Positions 45,749 to 56,392 of a DNA stretch of 64,000 bases are shown piece by piece. The stretch covers positions 10,044,001 through 10,108,000 of the forward strand of contig NC_045130.1 of the NCBI RefSeq assembly GCF_007655135.1, read 5' to 3'. A program made the translations under genes and the position numbers. The notes beneath the pieces are model-generated. The model was not told the origin of the DNA. It did no database searches and saw only the letters and a list, made by a program, of their open reading frames with translations. Numbering within the stretch: the first letter of the stretch is position 1; each line of letters starts with the position of its first letter. The stretch is from Punica granatum. Lineage: Eukaryota; Streptophyta; Magnoliopsida; Myrtales; Lythraceae.

Positions 45749-47400
45749 GTCTCCCGTTGGCATGACATACCGCTGCAGTCTTGTGATGGCGTCTTTAACT
45801 TTGTGGTTGAAATACCAAAGTAGTCAAGTGCAAAGATGGAGGTTGCCATTAATGAGCCATTCACCTGGATCAAGCAGGACACGAAGAAGATGAATCTCTG
45901 TTATTATCTGTAAGATTTGCTTGCTTTGGGTTACGTCTGCACTGCACTAATTTTGCCTAGTCCCACACCCTCACTTACCTGATGGCTTCGAGTTTACTTC
46001 CTTAGAAAGATGAAAAGTTAGATTGCTGCCATCGGTTGACCAGTATTTAATCCTTGCACTCCAAATTCAAAACCCCCTGCCTCATCCTAAAACTTAAAAC
46101 TACATGAAATGAGGAAGAAATGATGTGGTTGTTTCCTAAACCCGAGACCTTTCTTACTTATAATTTTTTCATGCTGCTTTCGTGTTATTTGAATTAAATG
46201 GCCTGGTTCCATTGTATAGATTAGTGTCGATTAAATCTCTATTTGTCCTTTTTTTTAATCTGCAGCTACAATATCCATTGGAACTATGGGTTGCTCCTAC
46301 AAACCTGGGAAGACTCATCATTCGCTAATTCTGATCAGGCGCGAGCAGCAAAAATCCAAGAAAGAAAAAAAGGAAAGTGTAAATATATTTATTTATATGT
46401 TTTTGGTGATTCAATTTACTTAATGATCTTTTCCTGCTTAGTTGATGTTGTTGAGATTGGTGAAACAGGAAGAGACATTGGACAGATTCTCAGGGTCAAG
46501 CCCTTGGCTTCCCTAGCAGTGATTGATGAGGGTGAACTTGACTGGAAAACAGTAACAATTTCATCGGATGATCCCAGGGCTTCCATAGAGAATGATGTTG
46601 ATGATGTCGAGAAGTATTTCTTGGTATGTACCTATGAAATCAATGCCCTTAAAATCTTTAACGTTCCTCTCCAACAACAGTTCACTGTGGTGTACTTTGT
46701 TATCTATGGTCTCACTATTGATATCCTCATCCTCTGCACCTATAAGACCGTGATCTCTTCATAACAAATTTTTTTTTTCCATTACAGCTTAGATTGAAGA
46801 TTGTTTTGTAAACTTCTAAGTTTAGATACTTTATTCCTTGGAAACTATGACAGATACCGGAACCAGTGGGCAACAGTGAAATCATCAATCAGTTAAGGTG
46901 TTTTTGTATAAGAATTACAGTAAGGCTTGCGTTTACTTTTCGGTCATGTCTGAAACTTATTATTGAGTGGAAAAGGAAGACTGCAATTTGTATTTGCTAC
47001 TTGCACCAGAGGAAAGAGTTTCTGTTTTACATATGAATATTGAATATTATCCGAAGTACTGAGGTGCATCTTGTTGCAACTTCTGATCTAGATTTATTCC
47101 ACCTTCAGGGTATTAACCTAACAGCCATCAGGGACTGGTTCCGTGACTGTAAGATTCCTGATGGCAAGCCCGCTAACAAGTTTGGTCTCTGCAACAAGCC
47201 GGCAAACAAGGTAAATTTATCCTTACAAGGGTACTGCTAATCTATGTGATGCTTAATAATAGATGAAGTCATAATGTGAAAACGTTCCCTTACTGTTATA
47301 ATCGTTGTTTTTGCAGGATTATTCTTTGAAGGTAATAACAGAGACCAACGAGTCAGCCCGTCAAGAGATCCTACCTTCTGGAGAGTTATCTTTCGTGTAA
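45749..47400 (+). pseudogene. PPA6: Plastid soluble inorganic pyrophosphatase, pseudogene A
   Basis: Exons resemble plant chloroplast inorganic pyrophosphatase, which hydrolyses PPi in the stroma. Exon 45749-45909 (SRWHDIPL, FNFVVEIPK) has an in-frame stop TAG at 45821. Exon from 46266 reads WNYGLLLQTWEDSSFANSD. Exon 46442-46623 has DVVEIGETGRD, VIDEGELDW and DDPRASIENDVDDVEKYF. Exon 47109-47210 has LTAIRDWFRDCKIPDGKPAN. Exon 47317-47400 is DYSLKVITETNES followed by a small deletion removing the WAKPVK region. Exon 1 with the transit peptide is missing; compared with copy B about 820 bp is deleted near 45620. The sequence after FANSD that should carry the metal-binding GDNDP is also lost. Non-functional. 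Confidence 0.85.
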
Positions 47401-47847
47401 AATTGAGACTGTTAAGAGCACCCATCTCGTCAAGAGAAACATAGCCTATTCCTCTCCTGGTGAGCTCATCTCAGTACTGCATCAATTAGTGGGCATGTGG
47501 AGCTAAGATTTATTTTGTTTTTTCTTCTCATTATAGAGCTGTACATGACACTGATGTAGCTTGTCTATGTTAAGGATGGACAACGGTTGGTTGTGTCTAT
47601 CATTCCGGTGAATCATTGAAGTACTATTAGAGGATTGAAGTGAAAAAAGGAAAATGATTGCATTCTACTATTTGCATTCCCGTATAACACATCCATTGTC
47701 ATCCCATGATTCTTCAACTGATACAAAAGCAGACACACATGCACACGTGCATGGAGATGTATATATTTCCTAGCAGCAGCTGAGTTGTAGAGCTTCTTCA
47801 AACCTTCTCTGGGGTTGGGTAGTTGAATATGGGACTGAAAGGTCAGC

Positions 47848-48201
47848 CTAGAGGCCCTGCTGCTTCTCAGTCTTGCCCGTGTCCCACTTTCCTTCAACAA
47901 AGGATTCTGCAAACACCTCAATTTTGGGTGATGTTGATTCTTTTGAGGATGAACTCTTTGCGAGGAGGATGTAGGTCTCAATTGGAAGGGAAGAATCAAC
48001 GTTTGCTGCACTTGGAGCCATTGATGGACTCTCTGAAGATTGAAGTATGAAATTGGAGAAATTGTAATTGTGCAGAGAGAGAGGAGGGTAGTTTGATGAA
48101 AACAGAGGTCTGCTTCTAAGTTGAATACAGCCTCCGTGCTTGTAATTCCACCCGAGATCTGAATGACATGAGGAGCAGCAGCCAGCGGCTGGTCTGGTAA
48201 T
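47848..48201 (-). CDS. Unidentified Cys-rich open segment, copy A
   Basis: A 117-codon open frame on minus with no family recognised. It begins after an upstream stop with CCSSCHSDLGWNYKHGGC, a possible zinc-ribbon-like cluster. It continues with a Ser/Asn-rich stretch (LFSSNYPPLSLHNYNFSNF), a methionine (MAPSAANVDSS), and an acidic/basic tail ending EKQQGL. The copy at 62784-63137 has exactly the same length and no stops. Most differences between the two change amino acids, arguing against strong constraint. No start codon or splice acceptor is proven at the 5' side, so it may be an exon or a relic. Confidence 0.35.
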   Translation of the reverse strand: MTRPAAGCCSSCHSDLGWNYKHGGCIQLRSRPLFSSNYPPLSLHNYNFSNFILQSSESPSMAPSAANVDSSLPIETYILLAKSSSSKESTSPKIEVFAESFVEGKWDTGKTEKQQGL

Positions 48202-48239
48202 CGATCATATTCCGATATTGCCTTTGCTTTCCTCAAATC

Positions 48240-48935
48240 TTACATATTGCCATGCATCAATCGATCTGTATGCTTGCAGGAGTTTCTGTATGGGCATGCC
48301 AATAACCTGCTGGCAAAATCCTGGAACTTCCGAGGTCCTCTTGGTAATGATGGAATAACAAGAGAATGGAATGTAATGTAGTAATATAATATAAGATGCT
48401 TATTTACTAGCAATATTGATAATGCTGATAAAGAAACGTAGCAAATGAACAGAATGGATAGAAGTTGGAAAAACACACAGTTTCTTTTAACTTGTCTGCA
48501 AAATCATATACACGCCACAGAAAACTGAAAACATAAAGGACAGTAAAAGTAACTGTCAATACAACTTAAAATTGCCAAATACACTTGTTCAACATCCCTA
48601 CAAACCGGGAACTAAACAACTGAAATAAAACACATAAAACTAGTCTGTCTTCTGCATAATCCTCGACTGTCTTCCAGTAGAACAACTCGAAGCTTGATGT
48701 CTGCCTTCTGCTGGACAACCTTCAGCTTTGATCCATCTCCAACAAATATAAAGTCTCAGACGGCAGCAGACCACAATTCCACGAGACAGGAATGCTTACA
48801 AATCTTATCTGGGCAAATACTAAGCCTAACAGAAACTTACAGTAGCATGCTACATAAGTAGTATATCCACGCTCCCGACCTTGGACCCCCACCAACATCT
48901 TTGTCATTGGATGATTATACTCCCAGCATAGAGCA
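48240..48935. other. Non-coding part of duplicated unit A
   Basis: No gene. Compared with the unit at 63.2-63.5 kb it has about 330 extra bases (about 48410-48747), with aatat at both edges of the deletion in the other copy. Confidence 0.45.
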
Positions 48936-49277
48936 TCAGTGGATGTTACAGTATCTCACACTGTTATAGATTTTGCTGAAAATGATTATGAGCATTAGCA
49001 ACGCAATAATGCCCACAACCAGTAGGATATACTCCACAAATGGATTGTTGTTGCAACACTTTCTACAAAAGTTGGTTGAAGAAGAAGACTTTGGCTTTGC
49101 TTTGGCGGCGACCAGTTTCAGTTCTCGAGCAGCTTGCCCGCGTTCCAGATCAAGGATGCCATCTCTGTTGATAGTCATAGGCTCATGGCGTTCATATTCA
49201 TATTCATGGAAGGATGGAGTTGAATTGGCCTTCTTGTCAGAATTGCACTTTATCATACACAAAACATAGTTCTTCCT
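48936..49277 (-). pseudogene. Last exon of membrane-tethered NAC, copy A
   Basis: The exon starts after CAG at 49277 in phase 0 and encodes 113 residues. It begins with the end of the NAC domain (RKNYVLCMIK, subdomain E). A linker follows with ERGQAARELKLVAAKAKP and a Cys motif (CRKCC). A hydrophobic helix YILLVVGIIALLMLIIIF lies next to the C-terminus. Such tail-anchored NACs are stored on membranes and released by proteolysis in other plants. The exon itself is intact, but the upstream exon 2 carries a frame-shifting 22-bp duplication and no exon 1 is seen, so the gene copy is judged dead. Confidence 0.7.
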
Positions 49278-49512
49278 CTGCAAAGTCAATTAAGTGACAT
49301 AAATCAGCTCAAGGAGTTCAATTCACCGCATATGATGAAATAGTCAGATCATCTCAAGCTCAGATCACCAAAGTTCGGCGATAGGCCTGATGGATGGAGT
49401 TTGAGAGACCAATTTATTGACAATTTTGGAACTGTAGGCAAATGTGCGATATCATATACATGCCGGGATACTCTCAGTCAAAATAATGGGAGCAGGGAGG
49501 AAGGATAAGTAC

Positions 49513-49630
49513 ATTGCCCTGGAGGAGGCCATCGAGAGCATTGCTCAGCAGGTGGTATTCGTGCATGACCCAGTCAGTCTTGGTGCATGACCCAGTCAGT
49601 CTTGGTGCTGTTTGAACCCAGAATTTTAGA
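49513..49630 (-). pseudogene. NAC exon 2 fragment with 22-bp tandem duplication
   Basis: Reads NSTKTDWVMH toward HEYHLL before a GT donor at 49512. The 22-bp unit tgcatgacccagtcagtcttgg is present twice (49562-49583 and 49584-49605), shifting the frame inside subdomain D. The 5' half of the NAC domain is unrecognisable upstream. It belongs with the exon at 48936-49277. Confidence 0.75.
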
Positions 49631-49919
49631 GTTGATGACTTTTCTTGTAGGTTTCTCCATCGAAGTTGTTTAATTTGGAAGATACTTCCTCCTCCTACTT
49701 GGGTGGTTAGAATTCAATCATTTCGATTTGGTGCGACCATGGTGTATGAATTTCTTGGTGCATTTCATATGTTTGTCCCTTTACCAGATCTATATCCGAA
49801 GTCGCGGTGTATGTGTGACGATAAAAAGAACATCCCGGGGTTTATAGTTGGAGAGGCCTATCTTTAAATGATGATTGATGTTTCCGCTATACGCTATACG
49901 GCGTGATATACCTATTGAT

Positions 49920-50930
49920 TTTTTAACTTGTAAGTGTACCTAAGTTTTGCCATAATCTCGATCGGCTTTGATTGTGATCAAGATTGTACTTGTGTAGTGA
50001 TTTTGTCCTTCGGAACACAGCTAATTTGACATTTGGAACACATCTATGACATATGAAGAACCTGATTGTAATATATGTGAAATTTATCCAAATTTATTAA
50101 GATTATAGCTAGTAGTATTTGATGCATCACATGGGGCAGAAGCAGGGGGAGAAAAGTAATCACAGCACACAATTCTCCCATCTTCTTCTCATGCTCAGAG
50201 CTGATCACATCACGTACTTGAGAATTCAATTCTCTCAGGTGTACAACATTCAGCTACCATGAGCAAACTAGAGCTACTTGAATCACTTAATTGTGATCTT
50301 TTTACATCACGATTTCAAGATGGTTTACTTAAAGCATATCCAAATTGTTCCAATTGCCTCTACAGGGGATTCAAGGCCGGCATCATTGCCACCTTCAAGA
50401 GAGATTGATGACCTATCAGCTGGATACGGATTTTTCTTTTGTTTTGGTGGTGGGTGGGTGTTTGGGGGGGGGGGGGGGAGGGGGTTGAATATCATGACTG
50501 TACGGTTGCAAAATTCTCTTTTTCTTTTTCCAACTAAAGCAAAAGCAAGAACAGAGCAGAAAAATAAGGCCTGGAATGAAGAGATAGAACTGGTTTTCGA
50601 AAGCAAAGTATGTTAATACCTTGTCCAATACGTCAGTGTCATCCTCCTCATAGTAGGCATTTAGGTGATATTCGTGCATCATCTATCGGTTCGGATGAAC
50701 CGACGAACCAATAACTGCTAAGCGTATCTGTTACACAATCTGCAGTCATATTCAAGTGATGATTGACGAGTTCTTTGTCGATCTCATGGGATTCGAAAGC
50801 CTGAGCAAGTGGATAAATCGGTATCAGCATCATCACGGCTTCGGTATCATATTCTTTCAGCACTAAATTAAGAGACGGCGAGAGTTTAATTTTGGCGATG
50901 CAGAAAACCATTCCCAGAGTTTCTGAGATA
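49920..50930 (-). pseudogene. Decayed NAC copy, homologous to 20.66-21.69 kb
   Basis: A minus-strand relic. DKELVNHHLNM (about 50740-50790) is NAC subdomain A. About 90 bp later, without the central domain, comes the end of exon 2 (MMHEYHLNAYYEEDDTD, 50620-50682) and a GT donor. A frame shift separates the two. A run of 16-17 G at about 50463-50479 lies downstream. The distal segment (50044-50229, VRDVISSEHEKKMGEL) matches 20641-20973. Not a working gene. Confidence 0.6.
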
Positions 50931-50934
50931 TATA

Positions 50935-51700
50935 TTGGAGAAGTCAGTGAATGAAGGCCGCTCTGTTTGCTTTAACTTCGCCTTGCTTGACAAGTTATAT
51001 GTTGAGAGAAGGTACGTGGCATATCCTCCACGAGAAGTTAAAGCGTTTGGAAAAATATCCCAGTCTGATCCTCATATTTTTTGGTCTTTAAAATGTCACC
51101 CGCCAAACTTTGAATTAAACAAAGGTTACCCCTCCAAAGTTTGGCAACTTTAAACTGCCGCTCCCTGAACTTCCAAAGTTCATTTAAAAGTTGAAACTAC
51201 AAAATTTAACGAGAAATGCTGCCTTGTTTGCTGTCCGGACATCGAGCTCACCCGCCCACCAAGTCCTCCTGGCCACCGCAATTGGCCAAACGTAACATGA
51301 TGGACCTCCAAAAGGCCAGATATCAATTTCACCTATCTATCATACCTTTGCAATTCCAAATTAACATCGAACCTAACACTGATCTCCACCTAATGAAGCT
51401 AGATCCCTACCTAGGGGAATGGCAGTCTTCCCCCTTTTTATTTTTTGTGGTTTTCAGCACATAAGAGGACGGAGCGGTCTCAGTGTATTGACACAAGTTT
51501 TATTTTTATAAAGTTCATTCACACAACTTAGTGCAAGGTCTTTAGAGAAGTTACAAGTTTTATTCCTTTGCTGTCATTGTAGCCAAAAGTTAATAGAAAC
51601 AACTTTTTGGCATGTTATTGATTTTGTATCATTCTTAGATGTGGGTAATGGATACATGTCATATGTTACCATTTAGAAACAAATTTAATTGCCTCAATGT
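50935..51700. other. Intergenic sequence, no gene seen
   Basis: Small plus-strand frames at 50935-51153 and 51216-51464 show no domain. Nothing else recognisable. Confidence 0.4.
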
Positions 51701-53387
51701 TTAAGAAGCAGATGCATTGGTCTTTATAATGTGTATTTCCATGCAAGAACTGGGAGTGAGAGGAATTGGCTGAAATGGTGAAATTTGCTTGGAGCTGAAG
51801 GAAACCCTGCCTTCTATTTGGCGACGTCTGCATTCTAAATCCACCGGAGTAGTCCCCTCCAAGAACTGGGAACGAGAGGCATCGGCTGAACTGGTGAAAT
51901 TTCCTTGGAGCTCAAGGAAACCCGGCCTTCTATTTGGCGATGTCTGTGTTCCAAATTCACCGGAGTAGTCATCCTGGCCTATAAATACCTGATTCGAGAA
52001 ATCCACGAAACTACCATTCTCTTCATTGGCAGAAAATGGCAAATCCAACTGGATAGAGTCCCCTCTGAATCGCGTTTGACAGGAATTGGCTGAACTGGTT
52101 AAATGCTCTGCAAATTTTGCCAATATAAGCTGTCGGTTCCTGCACAGGGGTTCTAGCAATTGCATTTTCGCTTGAACCGAAGGCTGCAAATTCTATGGCA
52201 CATATCAGCAAAAGTTACCAAATTTATTGAAACGAAAGGAATAGGAAGACAAGGTTCATGGCCCTCACTGTAGCTCATGGCCTGTGGACCATATTAAAGG
52301 ATCCGAGTAGTTTCATCATGTGGAATGACCATTCAATTTTTTTTCTCCTCACCTCTGGTATGAAACCATTGTCATGATCAGGCTCAAGGACACCAGCAAT
52401 GTCTATATTCATAAGCTAATCCTGTTCGTATTCATGGGATGGACTTGAATTGACCTTCTCATATGAGTTGCACTTTTATCATATACAAAACATGGTTCTT
52501 CCTCTGCAAAGTCAATTAAGCAACATATAACAGCTCAAGGAGTTCAATTCACCCAGTTTGATGATATAGTCGGCTCATCTCAAGCTCAATCACTGATTTG
52601 TGGATAGTTTTAGAACTGTAGGCAAACGTGCGATATCATATACATGTTGGGATATTCTCCATCTAAATAATTGGAGCAGGGAAGAAGGATTAAGTACATT
52701 GCCCTGGAGGAGGCCAGAGCATCGCTCAGCAGGTGGTATTCGTGCATGACCCAGTCAGTCTTGATACTGTTGGAACTATTTCCTTGGAAGAACGTTAGAA
52801 TCTTCTTAGACCCAATCACCTCTTTGCCGTATGAACTCCTCAGATCCCTGGTGCCAACAGTTTTCTTCCAGTACCCTCCATTGGCTGACCTCCGAGGGGT
52901 TCGACCAGGCTCCTGCTCACAGAAGAACCACCACTCGGGCTCTTTTGGCTCGACAATCAATAATTCTGCAGCAACCCAAATGAAACAACGAGTTCAGGCA
53001 ACATAAGCATATGATCAATTAAAGTCAAGAAGCTAATATAGTTACTTGGAAGAGACCTACTGTCTGAGAGCCAATAATCACAAACCGTAACTTTGATCAC
53101 CAACAATAACCAGCTTAACATAGGATTAGCTTAAGATTTTGGGGAAGGGACTTAGACAGTAATCGGCAGAGGACACAAATTAGCTATAAGTCGAGAATCG
53201 GCTAGTTTGAGGCAGATTGAGGAATTCTATCAAATGGATGGCAACTGCAAGTTGATGCTTTTACTTACCTCTGAACTTTCTCTGGGGATAACTCAACTGG
53301 TATAAAGCCCTGTCCGTAGTAAGAAGTTCACTGAAAGTCCTATCATCAATGTTGATGTATTCTTCTTCCACCAATCCTAGGGATCTC
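51701..53387 (-). pseudogene. NAC copy B with non-canonical upstream exon and frameshift
   Basis: Exon 2 (52965-52698) is a clear NAC core: EPEWWFFCEQEPGRTP, GGYWKKTVG, IGSKKILTFFQG, KTDWVMHEYHLL. Exon 3 starts at 52508 (RKNHVLYMIK) but has one extra A relative to copy A, which shifts the frame. A putative last exon (about 52189-51701) encodes a Ser/Phe-rich C-terminus without a transmembrane helix. Upstream, instead of NAC subdomain A, an exon at 53387-53269 (GLVEEEYINIDDRTFSELL, YPQRKFR) ends in a GTAAGT donor in exactly the phase needed to join exon 2. Either the N-terminus was replaced, or a foreign exon abuts by chance. The frameshift argues for a pseudogene. Confidence 0.6.
51744..51975. 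repeat. 116-bp tandem duplication in NAC C-terminal exon
   Basis: Two copies (51744-51859 and 51860-51975) both start caagaactggga and include cctt(ctatttggcga). Since 116 is not a multiple of three, the copies are read in different frames. Confidence 0.75.
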
Positions 53388-53399
53388 CTGAGATCTTAA

Positions 53400-53665
53400 G
53401 CCAAATTACCTGAGGCACTTGCTGCCTTTTCATTAGCAACCCTTTTTGCTGCATCAAAGATTTACGGAGTTTTTGCCTTCTGCCAAATTTTTTTCCAAAT
53501 CTCTTTTATTAGAAATCTTATTGCATCCTTATCATACTCTCCATTCCGGTTGTCATCCTGACACGAGCTTTCTTCTTGTTTCATGTGTCGCGACATTTCT
53601 TTTCAAAATGCTATGGACACACTGCTTTCGGGTTCAAACAATTCATCATACTTGTAATCAGATTC
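53400..53665 (-). pseudogene. Relic exon upstream of NAC copy B
   Basis: Minus-strand reading MSRHMKQEESSCQDDNRNG followed by IKEIWKK and AAKRVANEKAASAS, with frame breaks. Homologous to 45.45-45.57 kb. Family unknown; it may be the 5' part of the gene joined to NAC copy B. Confidence 0.35.
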
Positions 53666-53989
53666 CCGAGGCCCATCACTGTAATCAGAACTATGGTAAA
53701 ATGTACATACTATCCAATCGTTATTCCTCCCTCCTACTATTTAATGCAGCTATCATGCAAGTTTCTATTCCACACTCTACGTCGTTTATACAAAAGCAGT
53801 TATAAACTATTCTAGACACCTCATTTTGCAGCATATATTAAAATCTAGCTCAGAGTTCGAAAGTTCTGTTTATGATGCGTGCAACAGATTTACTCAAAAG
53901 GACTAAAATGAAACAACAACAAAACTTCATGGAATCAAAGAGAAAGGACTATAATTATTGACAGGGACCACTTTTCCACTTGGCGGCTA

Positions 53990-54172
53990 TTTATTGGTTG
54001 TCACGTATCGCCCCGTCGGCCTGAATACTCTCTGCTTCAACCAGAAGCAGTTTCTCATCCTCTTCCCGGAGGCTGTTCACCTGCAGCGCTATCTACAACC
54101 ATCAGGTCCATATCAAGGAGGAGGGCAAGCCCGAGACCCTCAATTAACGTGTCTTCCTCGTCAATAGTTCTG
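53990..54172 (+). pseudogene. PPA6: Pyrophosphatase exon 1, copy B
   Basis: Frame reads SASTRSSFSSSSRRLFTCSA (Ser/Arg-rich, like a plastid transit peptide) then IYNHQVHIKEEGKPETLN. A TAA at 54145 replaces the expected Tyr, and the frame resumes RVFLVNSSGK. No ATG is in frame upstream. This exon is deleted from copy A. Confidence 0.75.
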
Positions 54173-54644
54173 GCAAAAGTTTTATCGATTTTCCCCGTTT
54201 TGCTTAGAATTTTTTTTTTGGATGATGTTAATAATGCTGAGGAGAAAATTTTGACCTTTCGGACTTAACAATGATGGGGTTGGGGAAGAAGGTAAAGTTG
54301 GAGGCTTGTTCTTGGGGTAAATAACGACTTGATGTCTCGTGCTTCATATTCATGAAGTTTGTATGTACAGATAGACTCAGCTTTGAAGCAGATGATTTGG
54401 TTCGTTCTTTTGTTAAAGTTGTTTTCTTTGTCATTCATCTGTAGTGGACATTGTATAGTAATCCTTCACTACGCCAGTGAGCAATCACCGATGGTTGAAA
54501 ACATATGCAAAATGGGGAGATGAATGATCCCCGAATCAGCATTCTTATAAATTTTGGATAGTTCAATGTAATGTTATACGCTATTGATCAAGATGCAAAA
54601 GAGAGACAACATGTTGAATTAACTTTTTAAGCTGAACTGTGCAG

Positions 54645-54805
54645 GTCTCCCGTTGGCATGACATACTGCTGCATTCGCGTGACGTTGTCTTCAACTTTGT
54701 GGTTGAAATAACGAAGGAGTCAAGTGCGAAGATGGAGGTTGCCACTGATGAGCCGTTCACCCGGATCAAGCAGGACACGAAGAAGGTGAAGCTCCGTTAT
54801 TATCC
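54645..54805 (+). pseudogene. PPA6: Pyrophosphatase exon 2, copy B
   Basis: Same length (161 nt) and borders as the exon at 45749-45909. It is open throughout, reading SRWHDILLHSRDVVFNFVVE and KMEVATDEPFTRIKQDTKK. A GTAAG donor follows. Its downstream exons lie beyond the Copia insertion, at 61.2-62.3 kb. Confidence 0.8.
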
Positions 54806-55731
54806 GTAAGATTTGCTTGCTCTGGGTTACGTCTGGGAAACATTTGCTCCGTTATTATTCCCAGGTTTGTAGGAATTGGCATTTGTCGGTCAAATCAAAT
54901 GGGATTGAGTTTTACCCCCAAAAAAAAAAAGAAAAAGGGATTGAGTCGATGACATTTCATTCGACATGTTAATTGACCGCAAAATCAATTCGTGAAGTTC
55001 TTGGAGAGTCTGTTAAAACAAGCTTTTGTATTCTCAATGTGCAAATTGTAACCTGGCAAAGAATTTTGACATCGACAACGTTTGGGTTTGGGCATTTGAA
55101 ACCAAAAATGTGGGCTCTAAATCTTAAACGTTTGTGTTTGTCAGGCCAATCCGTTATTATCCGTTATTGTGGTCGGGAGACGGTGTCAATGGGCCACTAT
55201 TCTGATCATGGTCGTGGGAGGTGCGTTGATTGCTGGGTCTCTGGGGATCAAGACTTACTACGAAGTGAGGAGATTGAGGAAGATTGAATTGATCAAGAAG
55301 AAGGAAACATAGCAGTAATCACTATACATAAATATATGCCAAGTCGTTACATGTTTTATGCGATGCAATCGGGCTATCCGTAAGCCCCGTCAAGAAGAAG
55401 TCTCTTGTCGGTGAATTAGTCGAAGGGAATAAAGATTGCTTGGACAAAGGAAATTAAACAATCTTCACAGAAATCCACCATCTAATCTCTGCTGCTTCCA
55501 CTGCCATGAACGCTGACCTTGTTGGTTTTTCCCGATTTCTTGGTTCGACAGCTTGCTTTGAATTGAATGCCTTCCTAATTGCAAAATGCTACCCATATGA
55601 ATCCTGCAAATTATTACTGAATTGCTGTCTCGTGCATTGCCTCATTCCTTGTGCCCACCACATGTTCGAGAAATTGCTTCTACTGCATTGATTCACGGTC
55701 AAGGTTGCCTCTTACTGATATCTTCCCACAT
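54806..55731 (+). other. Possible terminal exon with a transmembrane segment
   Basis: At 55145-55312 a CAG acceptor is followed by an open frame reading QWATILIMVVGGALIAGSLG (membrane helix) and then a basic tail (YYEVRRLRKIELIKKKET) before TAG. It looks like the C-terminal end of a tail-anchored or small membrane protein. No partner exon is identified. The rest of the interval is non-coding. Confidence 0.3.
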
Positions 55732-56071
55732 TGAAAATTTGTGATAATTTGAGAAGCTAAAAGCTTAATTATTTCATCATTGGAATCATGTACATATACT
55801 GCCGATATACAAGTGAGAAAAGGAATCTAATATCTATTTCCTAATATATGAGAAACTAATAAGGCTAGTCATAAATATATGCTACAATATCTTGAGAAGC
55901 TAAAAGCTTAATTATTTCATCATTGGAGTCATGTACATATACCGCCGACATACAAGTGAGAAAAGGAATCTAATGTCTATTGCCTAATATATGAGAAACT
56001 AATAAGACTAGTCATAAATATATGCTACAATATCTATGCTAATCTAGGTAATAGGGATATCTTCTGTAATA
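55732..56071 (-). repeat. 3' LTR of degenerate Copia with internal 143-bp duplication
   Basis: The block starting ttgagaagctaaaagc occurs at 55749 and again at 55892. This exactly explains the 143-bp excess over the other LTR. Confidence 0.85.
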
Positions 56072-56392
56072 CTCCCCTCAAGTTAGAGCATAAGGATCAC
56101 GAATACCCAACTTGCCCAAGAGAAAGCAGAATCAATCTCGCCCTAAAGCCTTCGTAAAGATATCTGCAAGTTGCAATTTTGTTGGAACATGCGAAGTCTT
56201 AATCACACGAGACCGAATATGTTCACGAACAAAGTGACAATCTATCTCTATATGTTTCGTCCGCTCGTGAAACACTGAGTTAGCTGCAATATGTAGAGCG
56301 GCTTGATTGTCACGGAATAAGCGAGTAGGTTCACTAAAGTCGATCCCAAGAGAATGAACTAGACTCCTAAGCCATAATACTTCACTGACTAC

